Of a stretch of DNA of 64,000 nucleotides, positions 7,597-17,036 are shown in pieces (within the stretch, counting starts at the first letter, position 1; every line of letters begins with the position of its first letter). The DNA is from Fodinibius halophilus (GTDB lineage Bacteria > Bacteroidota > Rhodothermia > Balneolales > Balneolaceae): the NCBI RefSeq assembly GCF_011059105.1, contig NZ_JAALLS010000020.1, positions 24,815 through 88,814 of the forward strand. Direction: 5' to 3'. The position numbers were made by a program, and so were the translations under genes. The notes under the pieces were generated by a model. That model ran no database searches and was not told the DNA's origin. It worked only from the letters and a program-made list of their open reading frames with translations.

Positions 7597-7782
7597 TTAA
7601 TCCTGTTTTTTATCGCGTAGCTTTTTAATGGCATAGGAGCCGCCCAGGGCTGCCAAAATCCCCAGTCCCCCGTCAATGGGGGTTTGCTCGGGACTGCCGG
7701 GTAGTCCGGGTTGAGCAAGGGTTAGGGTAACTGTAATAAAGATAATTACAAGGGTAAGAAGGAGTATAGTCGTTATTTTCAT
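7597..7782 (-). CDS. Small exported PID-CTERM-like protein
   Basis: A 61-residue protein. A hydrophobic signal segment (residues 1-22, MKITTILLLTLVIIF...LA) is followed by a short linker, PGSPEQ, then TPIDGGLGILAALGGSYAIKKLRDKK. This C-terminus has the tripartite form of a protein-sorting tag: a PID motif, a hydrophobic stretch and a basic end. It matches what I recall as the PID-CTERM class of tiny Bacteroidota proteins. I chose the internal ATG at 7782 because the signal peptide begins there; an in-frame start at 7851 would add 23 untypical residues. It follows the T9SS protein gene by 74 bases on the same strand. A frameshifted relative lies at 10356-10518. Confidence 0.65.
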   Translation of the reverse strand: MKITTILLLTLVIIFITVTLTLAQPGLPGSPEQTPIDGGLGILAALGGSYAIKKLRDKKQD

Positions 7783-7856
7783 AATAATAGCTGTATTGAT
7801 AGTTTTGTAACAAAGAATAAAGTCTTTGCCTGATAGCAGATTTTTGATCATATCAA

Positions 7857-10004
7857 TTATTTAACAAGGCTCATTTTCTTGGTAAGCACTTTGGTTCCTA
7901 CCTTTAATTGGTAGAAATAAAGTCCTGATGCTAAATTTCTGCCATTAAAATTTGCCTTATAACTTCCTGCCGATTTTTGTTGGTCAATTAATGTTCGAAC
8001 CTCTCGTCCCAACATATCATAAACCCGTAAAGTTACCTTTGATTGTGAAGGTACACTATATTTGATAACTGTTTCGGGGTTAAAAGGGTTAGGGTAGTTT
8101 TGTTGTAACCTAATTTGATCAGGAACCTTAGTGTTGGTTTCCGTAACAGGAGCTGCCGTAACTATAAAACGAGGATCTTTTTGTTTAGCATGTATAACGG
8201 TTGGATAGGGAGTGACTGGGGGATTATCAGGTGATGCAGTGGTTACTTTTTTATTGCTAATCTTTTTCTGCTGGACCGGTTGGATATGAATACGATCATG
8301 CTCTTTTAGGTTATAATGCTCACCGGTTTTTTGATCAACAAGAAAAAGATCAATTTCGCCAGGTATATTTTGGCCCTCCCATTCCAACAGTAATGGTTCG
8401 CTGGTGCTATTATTTATTTCGTATCTCAGGGGAAAGGAAATGATATCTTCAATTTGTTCAGGAATAGCATTTATTTCTAGGGCTGTTTTTTCGGGGCCGG
8501 TGAAATATAAATAATTGTTTTTACCATTTAGGGGGCGAAGTTTATAGGCGTCGTAAATATCCTTTTTCAGGGATGATTCGGAGTTGAAGCTAAGGAAAGC
8601 GCTTGACTGGGTTTGATTGTTGCTGGTGAGCTTCAATTCTATTTGTGAGATAGATTTATTGTTCTTGTACAATGCCCCTCCATCAGAGCTGACAATGGCT
8701 TCGGGAGAAATAGCCAGGCTGGGACTGCCATTATTATTTGCTTTAACCCAGAACCCTTGCCAAACCCCGATTTCTCCCCCTGCTAAACTACCGGCGCTGC
8801 CATTCCAGGTTAAATAGCTCCCGGATCCTTCATTGGCACTTGAATCCCAAACATAAATTGTGTTGTCGATATTGGTTTTAGTCCAGTTAGCATTGTCATC
8901 CCAGTCAATTTTTGCCCCAAAAGGGTTACCTACTAAGTTCCATCCGTCGCGGTTGGTAACGTAGGTGCCTCCTTGTTTTGTGAGACTGATATTCGGAGAG
9001 ACCGTATTTGAGGGAGCAAAACCGGTAATATCCAGCGTTTTGGGGAACCCTCCGTCAACAGCAGTAGTAGATGGGTCGTCATCCTCATAAACATAAACTA
9101 AAAACCCTTTTCCATTGTCCAGTGTTTCAGAAGCGTTATTAATAGATGTAAAACCGCGTGCTGTGGTATCTTGGCTTCCGTTGCCCTCGTTCCAGATATA
9201 TACATTAGAAGTACCCGCACTGTTATCGGCCCCGGTAAATCCCTGCGTCCAAATATCATTTGTAAGGGCACCAAAACTGTTATTGAGTTCGGGAGCAGAT
9301 AAGATGCGCCATCCCTCATTGCCGGAAACGGTTTGCGTAATATCTCCCGGGGTGATCTCAAGATAGGGTTCCTTGCCGCTGGTATTGTCACCCGAACCAA
9401 AGTAGTAAGAGGTGCTAAATCCATTGCCGCTGTAGCTGCCATCGGGTCTTATTTTTAGTATCACAATATTATCGGAGGCGTTGGCTTGGTAATCTGAAAT
9501 CCGATTATTAATGAAATTTGTAATATCGATGGAATACCATTCTTGGTTGGGATCACTGGGAGTTATAAATGGCGAACTGCCCAACAAGGTATACGGATGA
9601 GTTGAGCCAAAGAATTCGTCTTTGGACGATGATACCGTGGAAGAGATAAAATCACTTCGGTTTTCAGTAGAACCATATAGGTCAATATCAAAGTCGTTAC
9701 CCGAAGAGTTGATCTCTTTGTAGACATGAAAGACAGCTTGGTCAACCGGGGCGGTAAGCTCGCTAATATCAAACTCCAAGATAGCACGATAGTACTCTGT
9801 TACAAGGCTCTTGTCCTCGATAGAAACAAGCAGTGATTCTGAAGCACCATGAAATGAGTTTTGTTGGCCATTTGATCGATATAGAATATCATAGTCAGTG
9901 GTGTCGCTGTTAATGGTGGTCGTTTGCCCCGGGCTCTGGCCGGCTATTCCAAATGTTAGGACTATAACAAACAACGCAGAAAGTTTTAGATACATAGCAT
10001 TCAT
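7857..10004 (-). CDS. T9SS-sorted surface protein with N-terminal DNRLRE-type domain
   Basis: A 715-residue secreted protein. Signal peptide at residues 1-25; the second Met at position 4 is an equally good start. Residues 30-200 form a beta-sandwich of the DNRLRE/CBM96 kind (LVTEYYRAILEFDISEL...AVFHVYKE, WYSIDITNFINNRI). The middle (210-500) has repeated GWRLLSAPE/GWNLVGNP-like segments common in Rhodothermota surface proteins. Residues 630-715 form a type A T9SS sorting domain: LQQNYPNPFNPETVI, YDMLGREVRTL, ASGLYFYQLKVG, KKMSLVK. It should be exported by Sec, moved across the outer membrane by T9SS and anchored or released. The substrate is unknown. It is followed by the small PID-CTERM-like gene on the same strand. 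Confidence 0.85.
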   Translation of the reverse strand: MNAMYLKLSALFVIVLTFGIAGQSPGQTTTINSDTTDYDILYRSNGQQNSFHGASESLLVSIEDKSLVTEYYRAILEFDISELTAPVDQAVFHVYKEINSSGNDFDIDLYGSTENRSDFISSTVSSSKDEFFGSTHPYTLLGSSPFITPSDPNQEWYSIDITNFINNRISDYQANASDNIVILKIRPDGSYSGNGFSTSYYFGSGDNTSGKEPYLEITPGDITQTVSGNEGWRILSAPELNNSFGALTNDIWTQGFTGADNSAGTSNVYIWNEGNGSQDTTARGFTSINNASETLDNGKGFLVYVYEDDDPSTTAVDGGFPKTLDITGFAPSNTVSPNISLTKQGGTYVTNRDGWNLVGNPFGAKIDWDDNANWTKTNIDNTIYVWDSSANEGSGSYLTWNGSAGSLAGGEIGVWQGFWVKANNNGSPSLAISPEAIVSSDGGALYKNNKSISQIELKLTSNNQTQSSAFLSFNSESSLKKDIYDAYKLRPLNGKNNYLYFTGPEKTALEINAIPEQIEDIISFPLRYEINNSTSEPLLLEWEGQNIPGEIDLFLVDQKTGEHYNLKEHDRIHIQPVQQKKISNKKVTTASPDNPPVTPYPTVIHAKQKDPRFIVTAAPVTETNTKVPDQIRLQQNYPNPFNPETVIKYSVPSQSKVTLRVYDMLGREVRTLIDQQKSAGSYKANFNGRNLASGLYFYQLKVGTKVLTKKMSLVK

Positions 10005-10145
10005 AATCCCGATATTAAGTTATTTCTCTTCTTAAATGACTTTTCCACTTTGTAATGCGAAATTAGAACCAGAAAAGGATCAGATTAGCATAGATCTTAC
10101 TTTTTAAGATGCCCGTGGAATTGCTAGACAAAATATGAACGTTGA

Positions 10146-10290
10146 TTTTGTACCTTTGGTGTTGTTTGGAGAAAGGTGAAATGCTGTTATAAGCCCCCTC
10201 TTTATGATTTTGCTTTGTAATTTTAGAATTATCAGCACTCAATTACAGCAAGCCCGTGCTCGCAGCTCATCTATGCGTAGCGGAGTAGTG
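10146..10290 (+). repeat. Decayed copy of the lepA promoter and 5' end
   Basis: Positions 10148-10235 align with 14457-14545, the region around the lepA start. Shared blocks in order are TTTTGTA-CTTT, GAGAAAG, AAATGCTGTT, CTTTATGA, AATTTTAG-ATTATC and CTCGCAG. Eye-judged identity is about 70 percent up to ATTATC and falls off after it. The ATG at 10204 opens a 46-codon reading frame ending at 10344 that keeps only NF-II of the LepA start, so this is a relic and not a gene. TACCTTTG at 10151-10158 is an intact -7 box. Confidence 0.55.
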
Positions 10291-10355
10291 CAAGGAGTTA
10301 AGGAACCTGTAGCTCTACTTAATGAAGATTGGAAGGCAAAATGAAGTAGTACGTG

Positions 10356-10518
10356 CTAAATCTGTTTTTCATCGCGTAATTTTTTGATGGCATAGATTCT
10401 ACCTAAAGTTGCCAGGATGCCGAGTCCGCCATCAATAGGTGTTTGCTCGGTGGCCCATCACAAGAGTTGGGAGCGTGGTTAAGAGGAACAAAATAACTAA
10501 AGGGATAAGATGTCTCAT
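10356..10518 (-). pseudogene. Frameshifted second PID-CTERM-like gene
   Basis: From ATG at 10518 the minus strand encodes MRHLIPLVILFLLTTLPTLV, a signal peptide. One frame over it encodes TEQTPIDGGLGILATLGRIY, then AIKKLRDEKQI and stop at 10356. The second part matches the C-terminus of 7597-7782 almost residue for residue (TPIDGGLGILA-LG--YAIKKLRD-KQ). The interval is 163 bases, one more than a whole number of codons, so a single extra base near 10455-10465 breaks it. It is a pseudogene unless there is a sequence error. Confidence 0.65.
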
Positions 10519-10863
10519 AATATTCGACTTTTAAGGAATGAGATATAGAATATATGAGTGATCTTCTGCATAATAAATATCTCGATTTCAGACTTTTATT
10601 ATCGATGTTTATGGAGGTTTGGCCCCTTACCATAGTTCATCAACGGTTTGAGGTCACCCCCTCCCATACTTTTTTAATACATAAACCATGTGGGAATTCT
10701 CTCATTTTTTGATAATAGATTAAGGTTATGGGTTGCCGGGTACCGTTAGTGGTTGGAAAACAACTACGAGATAGGAACAAGCGGTGCAAGAATGAAATTT
10801 GAAGAATAGGTCTTTAGGATTTAACTTACCTTTCGTTTTAAGAGATGAACAGACGGGGATATA
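10519..10863. other. Intergenic spacer upstream of the sigma factor gene
   Basis: 345 AT-rich bases, divergent between the PID-CTERM relic and the ECF gene. I see no gene, RNA or repeat family here, and no convincing promoter box. Confidence 0.4.
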
Positions 10864-11463
10864 GTGGGTAAAGAAATATCATCAAACAGTACTAAAGCCG
10901 ATACCACCAAGTTACTTCTTCGCCTTGGTGAGGGCGAGCAAGGGATATACGATCAGCTCTATCCGATTGTTTACGAGGAATTAAGGAGGTTGGCATATGC
11001 TCAAATGCGCCGACAAGCTTCCGACCATACCTTATCAAAAACGGAGCTGGTTCATGAAGCTTACCTGAAAATGATTAATCAGTCACAAGTAAATTATAAC
11101 GATAAAAGTCATTTTTTGGCAGTTGCCTCTCACTGTATGCGGCAGATACTGATAGACTATGCACGTAAGAAGCAAGCTGAAAAACGGGGTGGCAAGGAAA
11201 AGGATTTAACCTACATTGATGAGCTCTACAATAACCAAAAAGAGAAAGCAGAAGAACTGATTGAGATTGATGCAGCGATTGAGGGTCTGGCCGAAATAAA
11301 TGAACGGTATAGTAAAGTAGTTGAAATGCGCTTTTTTGGAGAGATGACGATCAGGGAGACGGCTGAGGCGCTCGGTGTATCCGAAAGTACGGTTGAACGT
11401 GATTGGGTGAAGGCGCGCGGCTGGCTGCATAAAGAACTTAAGGGGCGGTTTGATGTGGAGTGA
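10864..11463 (+). CDS. ECF-type sigma factor, kinase-linked (TIGR02999-like)
   Basis: A 199-residue sigma-70-family factor. Region 2 (about residues 15-95) contains YPIVYEELRRLAYAQMRRQ, TLSKTELVHEAYLKM and FLAVASHCMRQILIDYARKKQAEKRGG. This is the form typical of the planctomycete-type ECF group often encoded beside serine/threonine kinases. Region 4 (about 135-195) has a helix-turn-helix (MTIRETAEALGVSESTVERDWVKARGWL). The start is GTG with GGGG just upstream. No anti-sigma gene is present; the TPR kinase 161 bases downstream is the likely regulator. It directs RNA polymerase to unknown promoters. Confidence 0.85.
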   Translation: MGKEISSNSTKADTTKLLLRLGEGEQGIYDQLYPIVYEELRRLAYAQMRRQASDHTLSKTELVHEAYLKMINQSQVNYNDKSHFLAVASHCMRQILIDYARKKQAEKRGGKEKDLTYIDELYNNQKEKAEELIEIDAAIEGLAEINERYSKVVEMRFFGEMTIRETAEALGVSESTVERDWVKARGWLHKELKGRFDVE

Positions 11464-11624
11464 TTTTTATCTCTCTTTTTTCGCTATGTATAAATTAGGT
11501 GCTGTTGATCAGTATTGATTATGGTATAACTGTTTTTATAAAGCAATTATCAGACTATACATCAGAAATTTTGAATTATGGATATCCATTCTAGTCAATC
11601 ACAAGCTGAGAAAAAATATATGTT

Positions 11625-14345
11625 ATGAGTGATGTAAACCGGAAAAAGGTTGATACCATCGTTGACCAGGCACTGGACTTACCTAAGGAGGAACGTAAAA
11701 CATTTATTGAAAGTCAGTGCGGTGATAATAAACGGCTTAAAAATGAAGTTACGCTCTTGCTGGAATCTATTTATGATTCTGAGGGATGGCTCGAAAATCC
11801 CGAGGATTATAAAAAGGAATTTTACGATGAGATTTCTGACGATGTGGAGTACCTTTCAACAGATCATGCTTTTGTTGGTAGTCAGGTGGGGTCTTATACA
11901 ATCCGCGAAAAAATTGGTGAAGGGGGGATGGGTACGGTATACCGGGCCGAACGCCGCGGCGGTGAGTTTGATCACCAGGTTGCTATCAAGATTATTCGCC
12001 GTGGTAGGGCCAGTGAAGTGAATATACGCCGCTTTCGTCGGGAACAGCGCATCCTGGCCGGGTTGAACCATCCCGGCATTGCTCGACTTTACGATGGGGG
12101 CATAACGGAGGAGGGCTTCCCTTATATTATTATGGAGCATGTTTCGGGTATACCAATCGATGAATACTGTCGGGAAAACGATTGTAGTATTACCGAGGAA
12201 ATAGCGCTATTTGAACAAGTGCTGGAAGCGATTCGGTATGCCCACGAGAACCTGATTATTCACCGGGATCTGAAACCCGACAATATTTTGGTAGATGAAG
12301 CCGGTACCATCAAAATTCTCGACTTTGGAATTTCCAAGCTGCTGGAAGAGGATAGCGATCCCTCTCTTACCAAGACCGGTACCCAGCTTTTGACCCCCCG
12401 ATATGCCGCTCCGGAACAGATACGTCAGGAAAATATCACTACGGCTACGGATCTGTATGCACTGGGTGTCGTATTTTATGAATTGTTAGCTGGCACTGGG
12501 CCCTATGATCTGGAAGAAGCCACTAGCTTCGAAGCGAAGCAGATTATTCTCAGGCAGGAACCGGTCAAACCAAGCGCCAAGGTTAGTTCAGCTGCATCCC
12601 ATAAGAAATTAAAGGGTGATCTTGATGCAATTGCACTGAAGGCAATCCGCAAAGAACCCGACCGGCGCTACCGTGTGGCCAATGAGTTTCTGGACGATCT
12701 GAAGAGTTACCAAACGGGTATCCCAATCTCTGCTCACCAAGATTCTTTCAAATACCGAAGCCAGAAATTTATTAGCCGACATAAACAGGGTGTTGCAATA
12801 GCGGCAGGTATTCTTCTGCTCGTGGTTGGCTTTGTGGTTTTTTACAGCTGGCGTATTACCGAAGAACGAAATCAGGCAAAATTGGAAGCCCAAAAGGCTG
12901 AAGAAGTGACCGATTTTCTTACCCGCATTTTTGAAGGGAGTAATCCAACAGTTGCAAAAGCTGATAGTATTCCCATCAGGAATTTTTTGGAAAGAGGTGT
13001 AAACCGAATAAATGAAATGGAGGGGCAGTCAGAGGTGAAGGCAGCTCTTTTGACAACCATGGGGAGAGTGTATAGCAATCTGGGGGAGTATGAAAAATCA
13101 GATACACTTCTTCAAGAAGCCCTGAAACTCAGCAAGGAAGTATATGAGGACCCACATGAAGACCTGGCCAATTCATACGTAATGAAGGCGGCGAATGAAA
13201 AAGAATTGGACAATTTTGCTGCTGCAGAGTCGCTCTATAAAAAGGGTATTAATATTCTGGAAAAACTTGAAAATCGCCCTGATAGCCTTTATTCAGGTTC
13301 ATTAAGTAATCTTGCGCTTTTATACGAGGAGATAGGTAAACACCCAAAAGCGATTCCGATCCACAAGAAAGCTGTAGCATTAGACAAAAAGCGCTACCCT
13401 GAGGGGCATAAAGAGATCGGTATAAGTTTAAACCACCTAGCAGTAGCTCAGGAGAAAAATGGAGCTTTTCAAAAAGCACTCAAAAATCATAAAAAGAGCC
13501 TTGAGATTTTTAACGATAAACTGGGGAAGGGGCATAAGAGAACAGCTATAACAACTCATAACCTCGCAATTTTGTATCGCAGTCTTGGGAGGATCGACAA
13601 AGCTATACCATTGATAAAAGAAGCATTAAAAATGAAAAAAGCGATATATGGCAATGAGCACATTGTCGTTGTGTCCAGTTTAGCCGGTTTGGGGCATCTT
13701 TATCGGGAAACCGGACAAATAGAAAATGCTATTTCTACTTTTGAGAAAACCATGGATATCGTTTCCAACACGCATGGAGATTCGAGCATGTATGCCGGTA
13801 TCCTCTCGTTTAGTTTGGGCGCGAGTTACCTGCAAGATGGGAACTTTTTAAAAGCTAAGCGATTATTTCGCAAGTCAAAAGATATTTTAGAACGAGCGCT
13901 TGGACCGGAAGGAGCATATGTGGCTATTCCCAAACACTTACTGGGTAAGCTCTTTCTTAAGCAAGAGAAACTTTCTGAGGCACAAGATGAATTCCGGGAG
14001 ACGAAAGCCATTTTAATTAAAAATTACGATAAAACTCATCCCTATTATGGTGGATTAATGAAAAGCCTCGGGAGATTAAAAATAGCCCAGGACAGTCTTC
14101 AAAAAGCTCGTGCGTACTTAAACAAGTCGATAGAAGTATTTGAACAGAAACTGCCGGATACCCATTGGAAGCTTGCAGAATCCAGACTCCTGTTAGGCAA
14201 AGTGTTATACCATCAAGAGAATTATTCTGAGAGCCGTCAATTGTTAAAACAAAATATCCCTCACATCAGAAAGTACAGGGGCGATGACGATTCTTATGTT
14301 AAAAGTTCAGCTGAAATATTAAAAATGATCCCGAGTACAGATTAA
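11625..14345 (+). CDS. Membrane serine/threonine protein kinase with TPR sensor domain
   Basis: A 906-residue Hanks-type kinase. The N-terminal 80 residues are helical. The kinase domain spans about 88-365: GEGGMGTVYRA (P-loop), VAIKII (ATP lysine), HRDLKPDNIL (catalytic Asp214), DFG at 233-235, and APEQIR. One TM helix at about 389-409 is followed by a long tetratricopeptide (kinesin-light-chain type) array to the end, with repeats at roughly 42-residue spacing (e.g. LNHLAVAQEKNGAFQKALKN, LAILYRSLGRIDKAIPLIKE). The TPR part should lie outside the cytosol or bind partners at the membrane. It sits 161 bases after an ECF sigma gene and probably controls it by phosphorylation; this is inferred from the known gene pairing. 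Confidence 0.88.
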   Translation: MSDVNRKKVDTIVDQALDLPKEERKTFIESQCGDNKRLKNEVTLLLESIYDSEGWLENPEDYKKEFYDEISDDVEYLSTDHAFVGSQVGSYTIREKIGEGGMGTVYRAERRGGEFDHQVAIKIIRRGRASEVNIRRFRREQRILAGLNHPGIARLYDGGITEEGFPYIIMEHVSGIPIDEYCRENDCSITEEIALFEQVLEAIRYAHENLIIHRDLKPDNILVDEAGTIKILDFGISKLLEEDSDPSLTKTGTQLLTPRYAAPEQIRQENITTATDLYALGVVFYELLAGTGPYDLEEATSFEAKQIILRQEPVKPSAKVSSAASHKKLKGDLDAIALKAIRKEPDRRYRVANEFLDDLKSYQTGIPISAHQDSFKYRSQKFISRHKQGVAIAAGILLLVVGFVVFYSWRITEERNQAKLEAQKAEEVTDFLTRIFEGSNPTVAKADSIPIRNFLERGVNRINEMEGQSEVKAALLTTMGRVYSNLGEYEKSDTLLQEALKLSKEVYEDPHEDLANSYVMKAANEKELDNFAAAESLYKKGINILEKLENRPDSLYSGSLSNLALLYEEIGKHPKAIPIHKKAVALDKKRYPEGHKEIGISLNHLAVAQEKNGAFQKALKNHKKSLEIFNDKLGKGHKRTAITTHNLAILYRSLGRIDKAIPLIKEALKMKKAIYGNEHIVVVSSLAGLGHLYRETGQIENAISTFEKTMDIVSNTHGDSSMYAGILSFSLGASYLQDGNFLKAKRLFRKSKDILERALGPEGAYVAIPKHLLGKLFLKQEKLSEAQDEFRETKAILIKNYDKTHPYYGGLMKSLGRLKIAQDSLQKARAYLNKSIEVFEQKLPDTHWKLAESRLLLGKVLYHQENYSESRQLLKQNIPHIRKYRGDDDSYVKSSAEILKMIPSTD

Positions 14346-14459
14346 CAAAATTATTAATTTAAATACACTAGTTTAGTGTTTTTGCGGGAGCGAAGATCAA
14401 CGAGGTAAAATTTGAGCTTATCCAAAAACTTTCGTTATGCAAAGCCACTACCATTTTTG

Positions 14460-14467
14460 TATCTTTA
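14460..14467 (+). promoter_or_regulatory. -7 promoter box of lepA
   Basis: TATCTTTA, one base from the TAnnTTTG consensus, lies 44 bases before the lepA ATG and inside the segment that is duplicated at 10146-10290, where the box is a perfect TACCTTTG. Confidence 0.4.
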
Positions 14468-14511
14468 GCGTTCTTTTGAGAAAGCCAAAATGCTGTTGAC
14501 GGCACACCTTT

Positions 14512-16320
14512 ATGACTCAGATTCGCAATTTTAGTATTATCGCCCATATCGATCACGGTAAATCCACACTCGCAGATCGTCTGCTAGAGCGTACCGGTGC
14601 TATAACCGAGCGCGAAATGCAGGAGCAGATTCTCGATGACATGGATCTGGAGCGTGAGCGTGGTATTACCATCAAGAGTCATGCTATTAAGATGGACTAC
14701 GAACGCCCCAGCGGTGAGCGGGTTATCTTTAATCTTATTGATACGCCCGGGCACGTTGACTTCGCCTATGAGGTGTCGCGGGCTCTTAAAGCCTGTGAGG
14801 GTGCCCTGCTTGTGGTTGATGCCGCACAGGGAATAGAAGCGCAAACGATTTCAACGCTCTATCAAGCTATTGAACAGGACCTGGAAATTGTGCCGGTGCT
14901 CAATAAGATCGACCTGCCCGGCGCCGATCCGGAAGGAGTAGGGCAGCAGATTGTAGATCTCATTGGCTGTGATCATGATGAGATTTTAGAAGTGTCTGGT
15001 AAAACCGGCGAAGGGGTGGATGAGCTGTTGGAGGCCATCGTAGAACGTATTCCGCCACCGGGACGAGAGGATGAAAAACCGTTACGGGCACTTATTTTTG
15101 ATTCTATCCACGACAGCTACCGCGGGTCTATTGTGTATGTACGAGTGATGGAGGGGACTCTGAACAAGGGCGACGGTATCCGTTTTATGGCTACCGATAA
15201 AGAGTATGAGGCCGAAGAGATCGGATTCCTAAAGCTTAAGAAAGAAAAGACCGATAAGCTGGAGGCCGGTGATGTAGGATATATTGTGGGGAGTGTAAAG
15301 TCGCTGGAGGATGCCCGCGTGGGTGATACGGTGACTAGAACCGATAATCCCGCTGATGAGCCTATCCCCGGTTATCAAGAACCTAAACCAATGGTATTTA
15401 GTGGGCTTTTCCCTACCCAATCTGATGATTTTGAGGATCTGCGCTCGGCACTGGAAAAATTACAGCTCAATGATGCTTCTTTAACTTACCAACCGGAAAC
15501 TTCCGAAGCGCTCGGCTTTGGATTTCGTGCGGGTTTCCTTGGGATGTTGCACATGGAGATTGTACAGGAGCGGCTCGACCGAGAGTTTAACATTGATATC
15601 ATAACTACGGTGCCCAATGTTGAGTACGAAGTGATGGTAACCAAAAAGGGCGAGCAGGAGAAGATCCTGGTTGATAATCCCAGTGATATGCCGGATCCGG
15701 GGGATGTGGATGTGGTTTATGAACCCTATATCAAGGCTAGTATTTTAACCCCTTCTGATTATATTGGTCCGGTGATGACCTTATGCCAGGAAAAGAGGGG
15801 GCAGTATGTGAATCAAATTCATATGCAGAGTCAGCGGGTAGAAATTAAGTATGAGCTGCCCATGGCCGAGGTTGTTTTTGACTTTTATGATCGATTAAAA
15901 AGCGGAACTCGGGGATATGCATCGCTTGACTATGATTTTTTAGAGTATCGGGAAGGTGATCTTGTAAGATTAGATATTTTACTTAATAAAGAGCCGGTAG
16001 ATGCGTTATCAAGTATTGTGCATCGTGATAAAGCCTACGAGTTGGGTCGTAAGCTATGTAAGAAGCTTAAAGAGCTGATTGATCGACATCAGTTTGAAGT
16101 ACCCATTCAGGCTGCCATAGGATCAAATGTTATTGCCCGTGAAACAATACCGGCTATCCGAAAAGATGTTACGGCTAAATGTTATGGTGGTGATGTTTCT
16201 CGAAAAAGAAAATTGCTGGAGAAACAGAAAGAAGGTAAGAAACGTATGAAGCAAGTGGGGACCGTTGAGGTACCTCAAGATGCATTCCTTGCCGTACTTT
16301 CTATGAATGATGATCAATAA
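14512..16320 (+). CDS. lepA: Elongation factor 4 (LepA), translational GTPase
   Basis: A ribosome-binding GTPase that acts in translation initiation and back-translocation. The 602-residue length is standard. G1 is [14 protein letters not shown], switch I has [12 protein letters not shown]3 is [12 protein letters not shown], and G4 is NKIDLPGA. The EF4-specific C-terminal domain ends in [26 protein letters not shown]. Domain order is GTPase, beta-barrel, EF-G domains III and V, then the LepA C-terminal domain. It is followed by a secreted protein gene and lepB on the same strand; lepA-lepB proximity is a common bacterial arrangement. Confidence 0.98.
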   Translation: MTQIRNFSIIAHIDHGKSTLADRLLERTGAITEREMQEQILDDMDLERERGITIKSHAIKMDYERPSGERVIFNLIDTPGHVDFAYEVSRALKACEGALLVVDAAQGIEAQTISTLYQAIEQDLEIVPVLNKIDLPGADPEGVGQQIVDLIGCDHDEILEVSGKTGEGVDELLEAIVERIPPPGREDEKPLRALIFDSIHDSYRGSIVYVRVMEGTLNKGDGIRFMATDKEYEAEEIGFLKLKKEKTDKLEAGDVGYIVGSVKSLEDARVGDTVTRTDNPADEPIPGYQEPKPMVFSGLFPTQSDDFEDLRSALEKLQLNDASLTYQPETSEALGFGFRAGFLGMLHMEIVQERLDREFNIDIITTVPNVEYEVMVTKKGEQEKILVDNPSDMPDPGDVDVVYEPYIKASILTPSDYIGPVMTLCQEKRGQYVNQIHMQSQRVEIKYELPMAEVVFDFYDRLKSGTRGYASLDYDFLEYREGDLVRLDILLNKEPVDALSSIVHRDKAYELGRKLCKKLKELIDRHQFEVPIQAAIGSNVIARETIPAIRKDVTAKCYGGDVSRKRKLLEKQKEGKKRMKQVGTVEVPQDAFLAVLSMNDDQ

Positions 16321-16354
16321 ATTTCAACGGTAACAATTAGGTTTAATAAATCGG

Positions 16355-16990
16355 ATGGTTTCAACTACTACCTTTACTTTGTGTAAGAGCTTTTTGAATA
16401 AAAAGCTACGAATAGTCTTACCGGTCATTCTTTTCGCTCTTGTTATTACGACATCGGCTTTTGCCCAGTTTGAGGAGCCGGAGTTTAAAAAAATAGATAC
16501 TGAGCGTGCTGAATGGTTTATGAACAAGTTTGAAGATGTTAGCTGGACCGGTCGCGGTTTGTACCGAAAAACAGATCTGGATGATACACAGACCAATGAG
16601 ATTCGCGCACGGCTTCAAACGGTGTTTGGCGCTCCCACAAAAACCCTGGAAGATTTGATCAATACTGACAGCTTCCGACCGGGACAGGCAATACAGTTTG
16701 AGTATTGGTTTACGGTAAATGACAGCATTCCTTTGATGGTATTGGATGTTGACGGACCTTTTACAGATGGGTTGGTTTTCGGAGGGGCAAGTAAATATAT
16801 AGATTTAATGCCCCAGATTAAGCGAACGTTTGCCCGTAAACTATTAGAGGTAGAAGCCCTTGATCCTTTTCAAGATTATTTCTACTCACCGGAACGTGAG
16901 CAATGGTTTAAGGTGGCCTATAAGAACGGAAAGTATAAGACAAAAGAAATTTCATCACCCGATGGAATGACGATTGATTTCGACTATTGA
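16355..16990 (+). CDS. Secreted protein of unknown function between lepA and lepB
   Basis: A 211-residue protein. After an N-terminal basic stretch it has a signal peptide (LRIVLPVILFALVITTSAFA, cut near Gln38). The mature part has mixed alpha/beta character with no family I recognise. Notable segments are WFMNKFEDVSWTGRGLYRKTD, FEYWFTVNDSIPLMVLDVDGPFTDGLVFGG and EREQWFKVAYKNGKYKT. The start is 35 bases past lepA and its stop is 46 bases before lepB, so a lepA-unknown-lepB operon is likely. It could be a periplasmic protein tied to export, but only position supports that. Confidence 0.75.
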   Translation: MVSTTTFTLCKSFLNKKLRIVLPVILFALVITTSAFAQFEEPEFKKIDTERAEWFMNKFEDVSWTGRGLYRKTDLDDTQTNEIRARLQTVFGAPTKTLEDLINTDSFRPGQAIQFEYWFTVNDSIPLMVLDVDGPFTDGLVFGGASKYIDLMPQIKRTFARKLLEVEALDPFQDYFYSPEREQWFKVAYKNGKYKTKEISSPDGMTIDFDY

Positions 16991-17036
16991 AAAAAGATTT
17001 TTTAATTACAGCTTTTAATGATTTAAAGGAGTAACA

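Noticed and set aside
10204..10344. 46-codon ORF in the lepA-like relic
   Set aside because: Only a handful of residues match LepA and the rest is not conserved, so it is treated as a decayed copy and not a gene.
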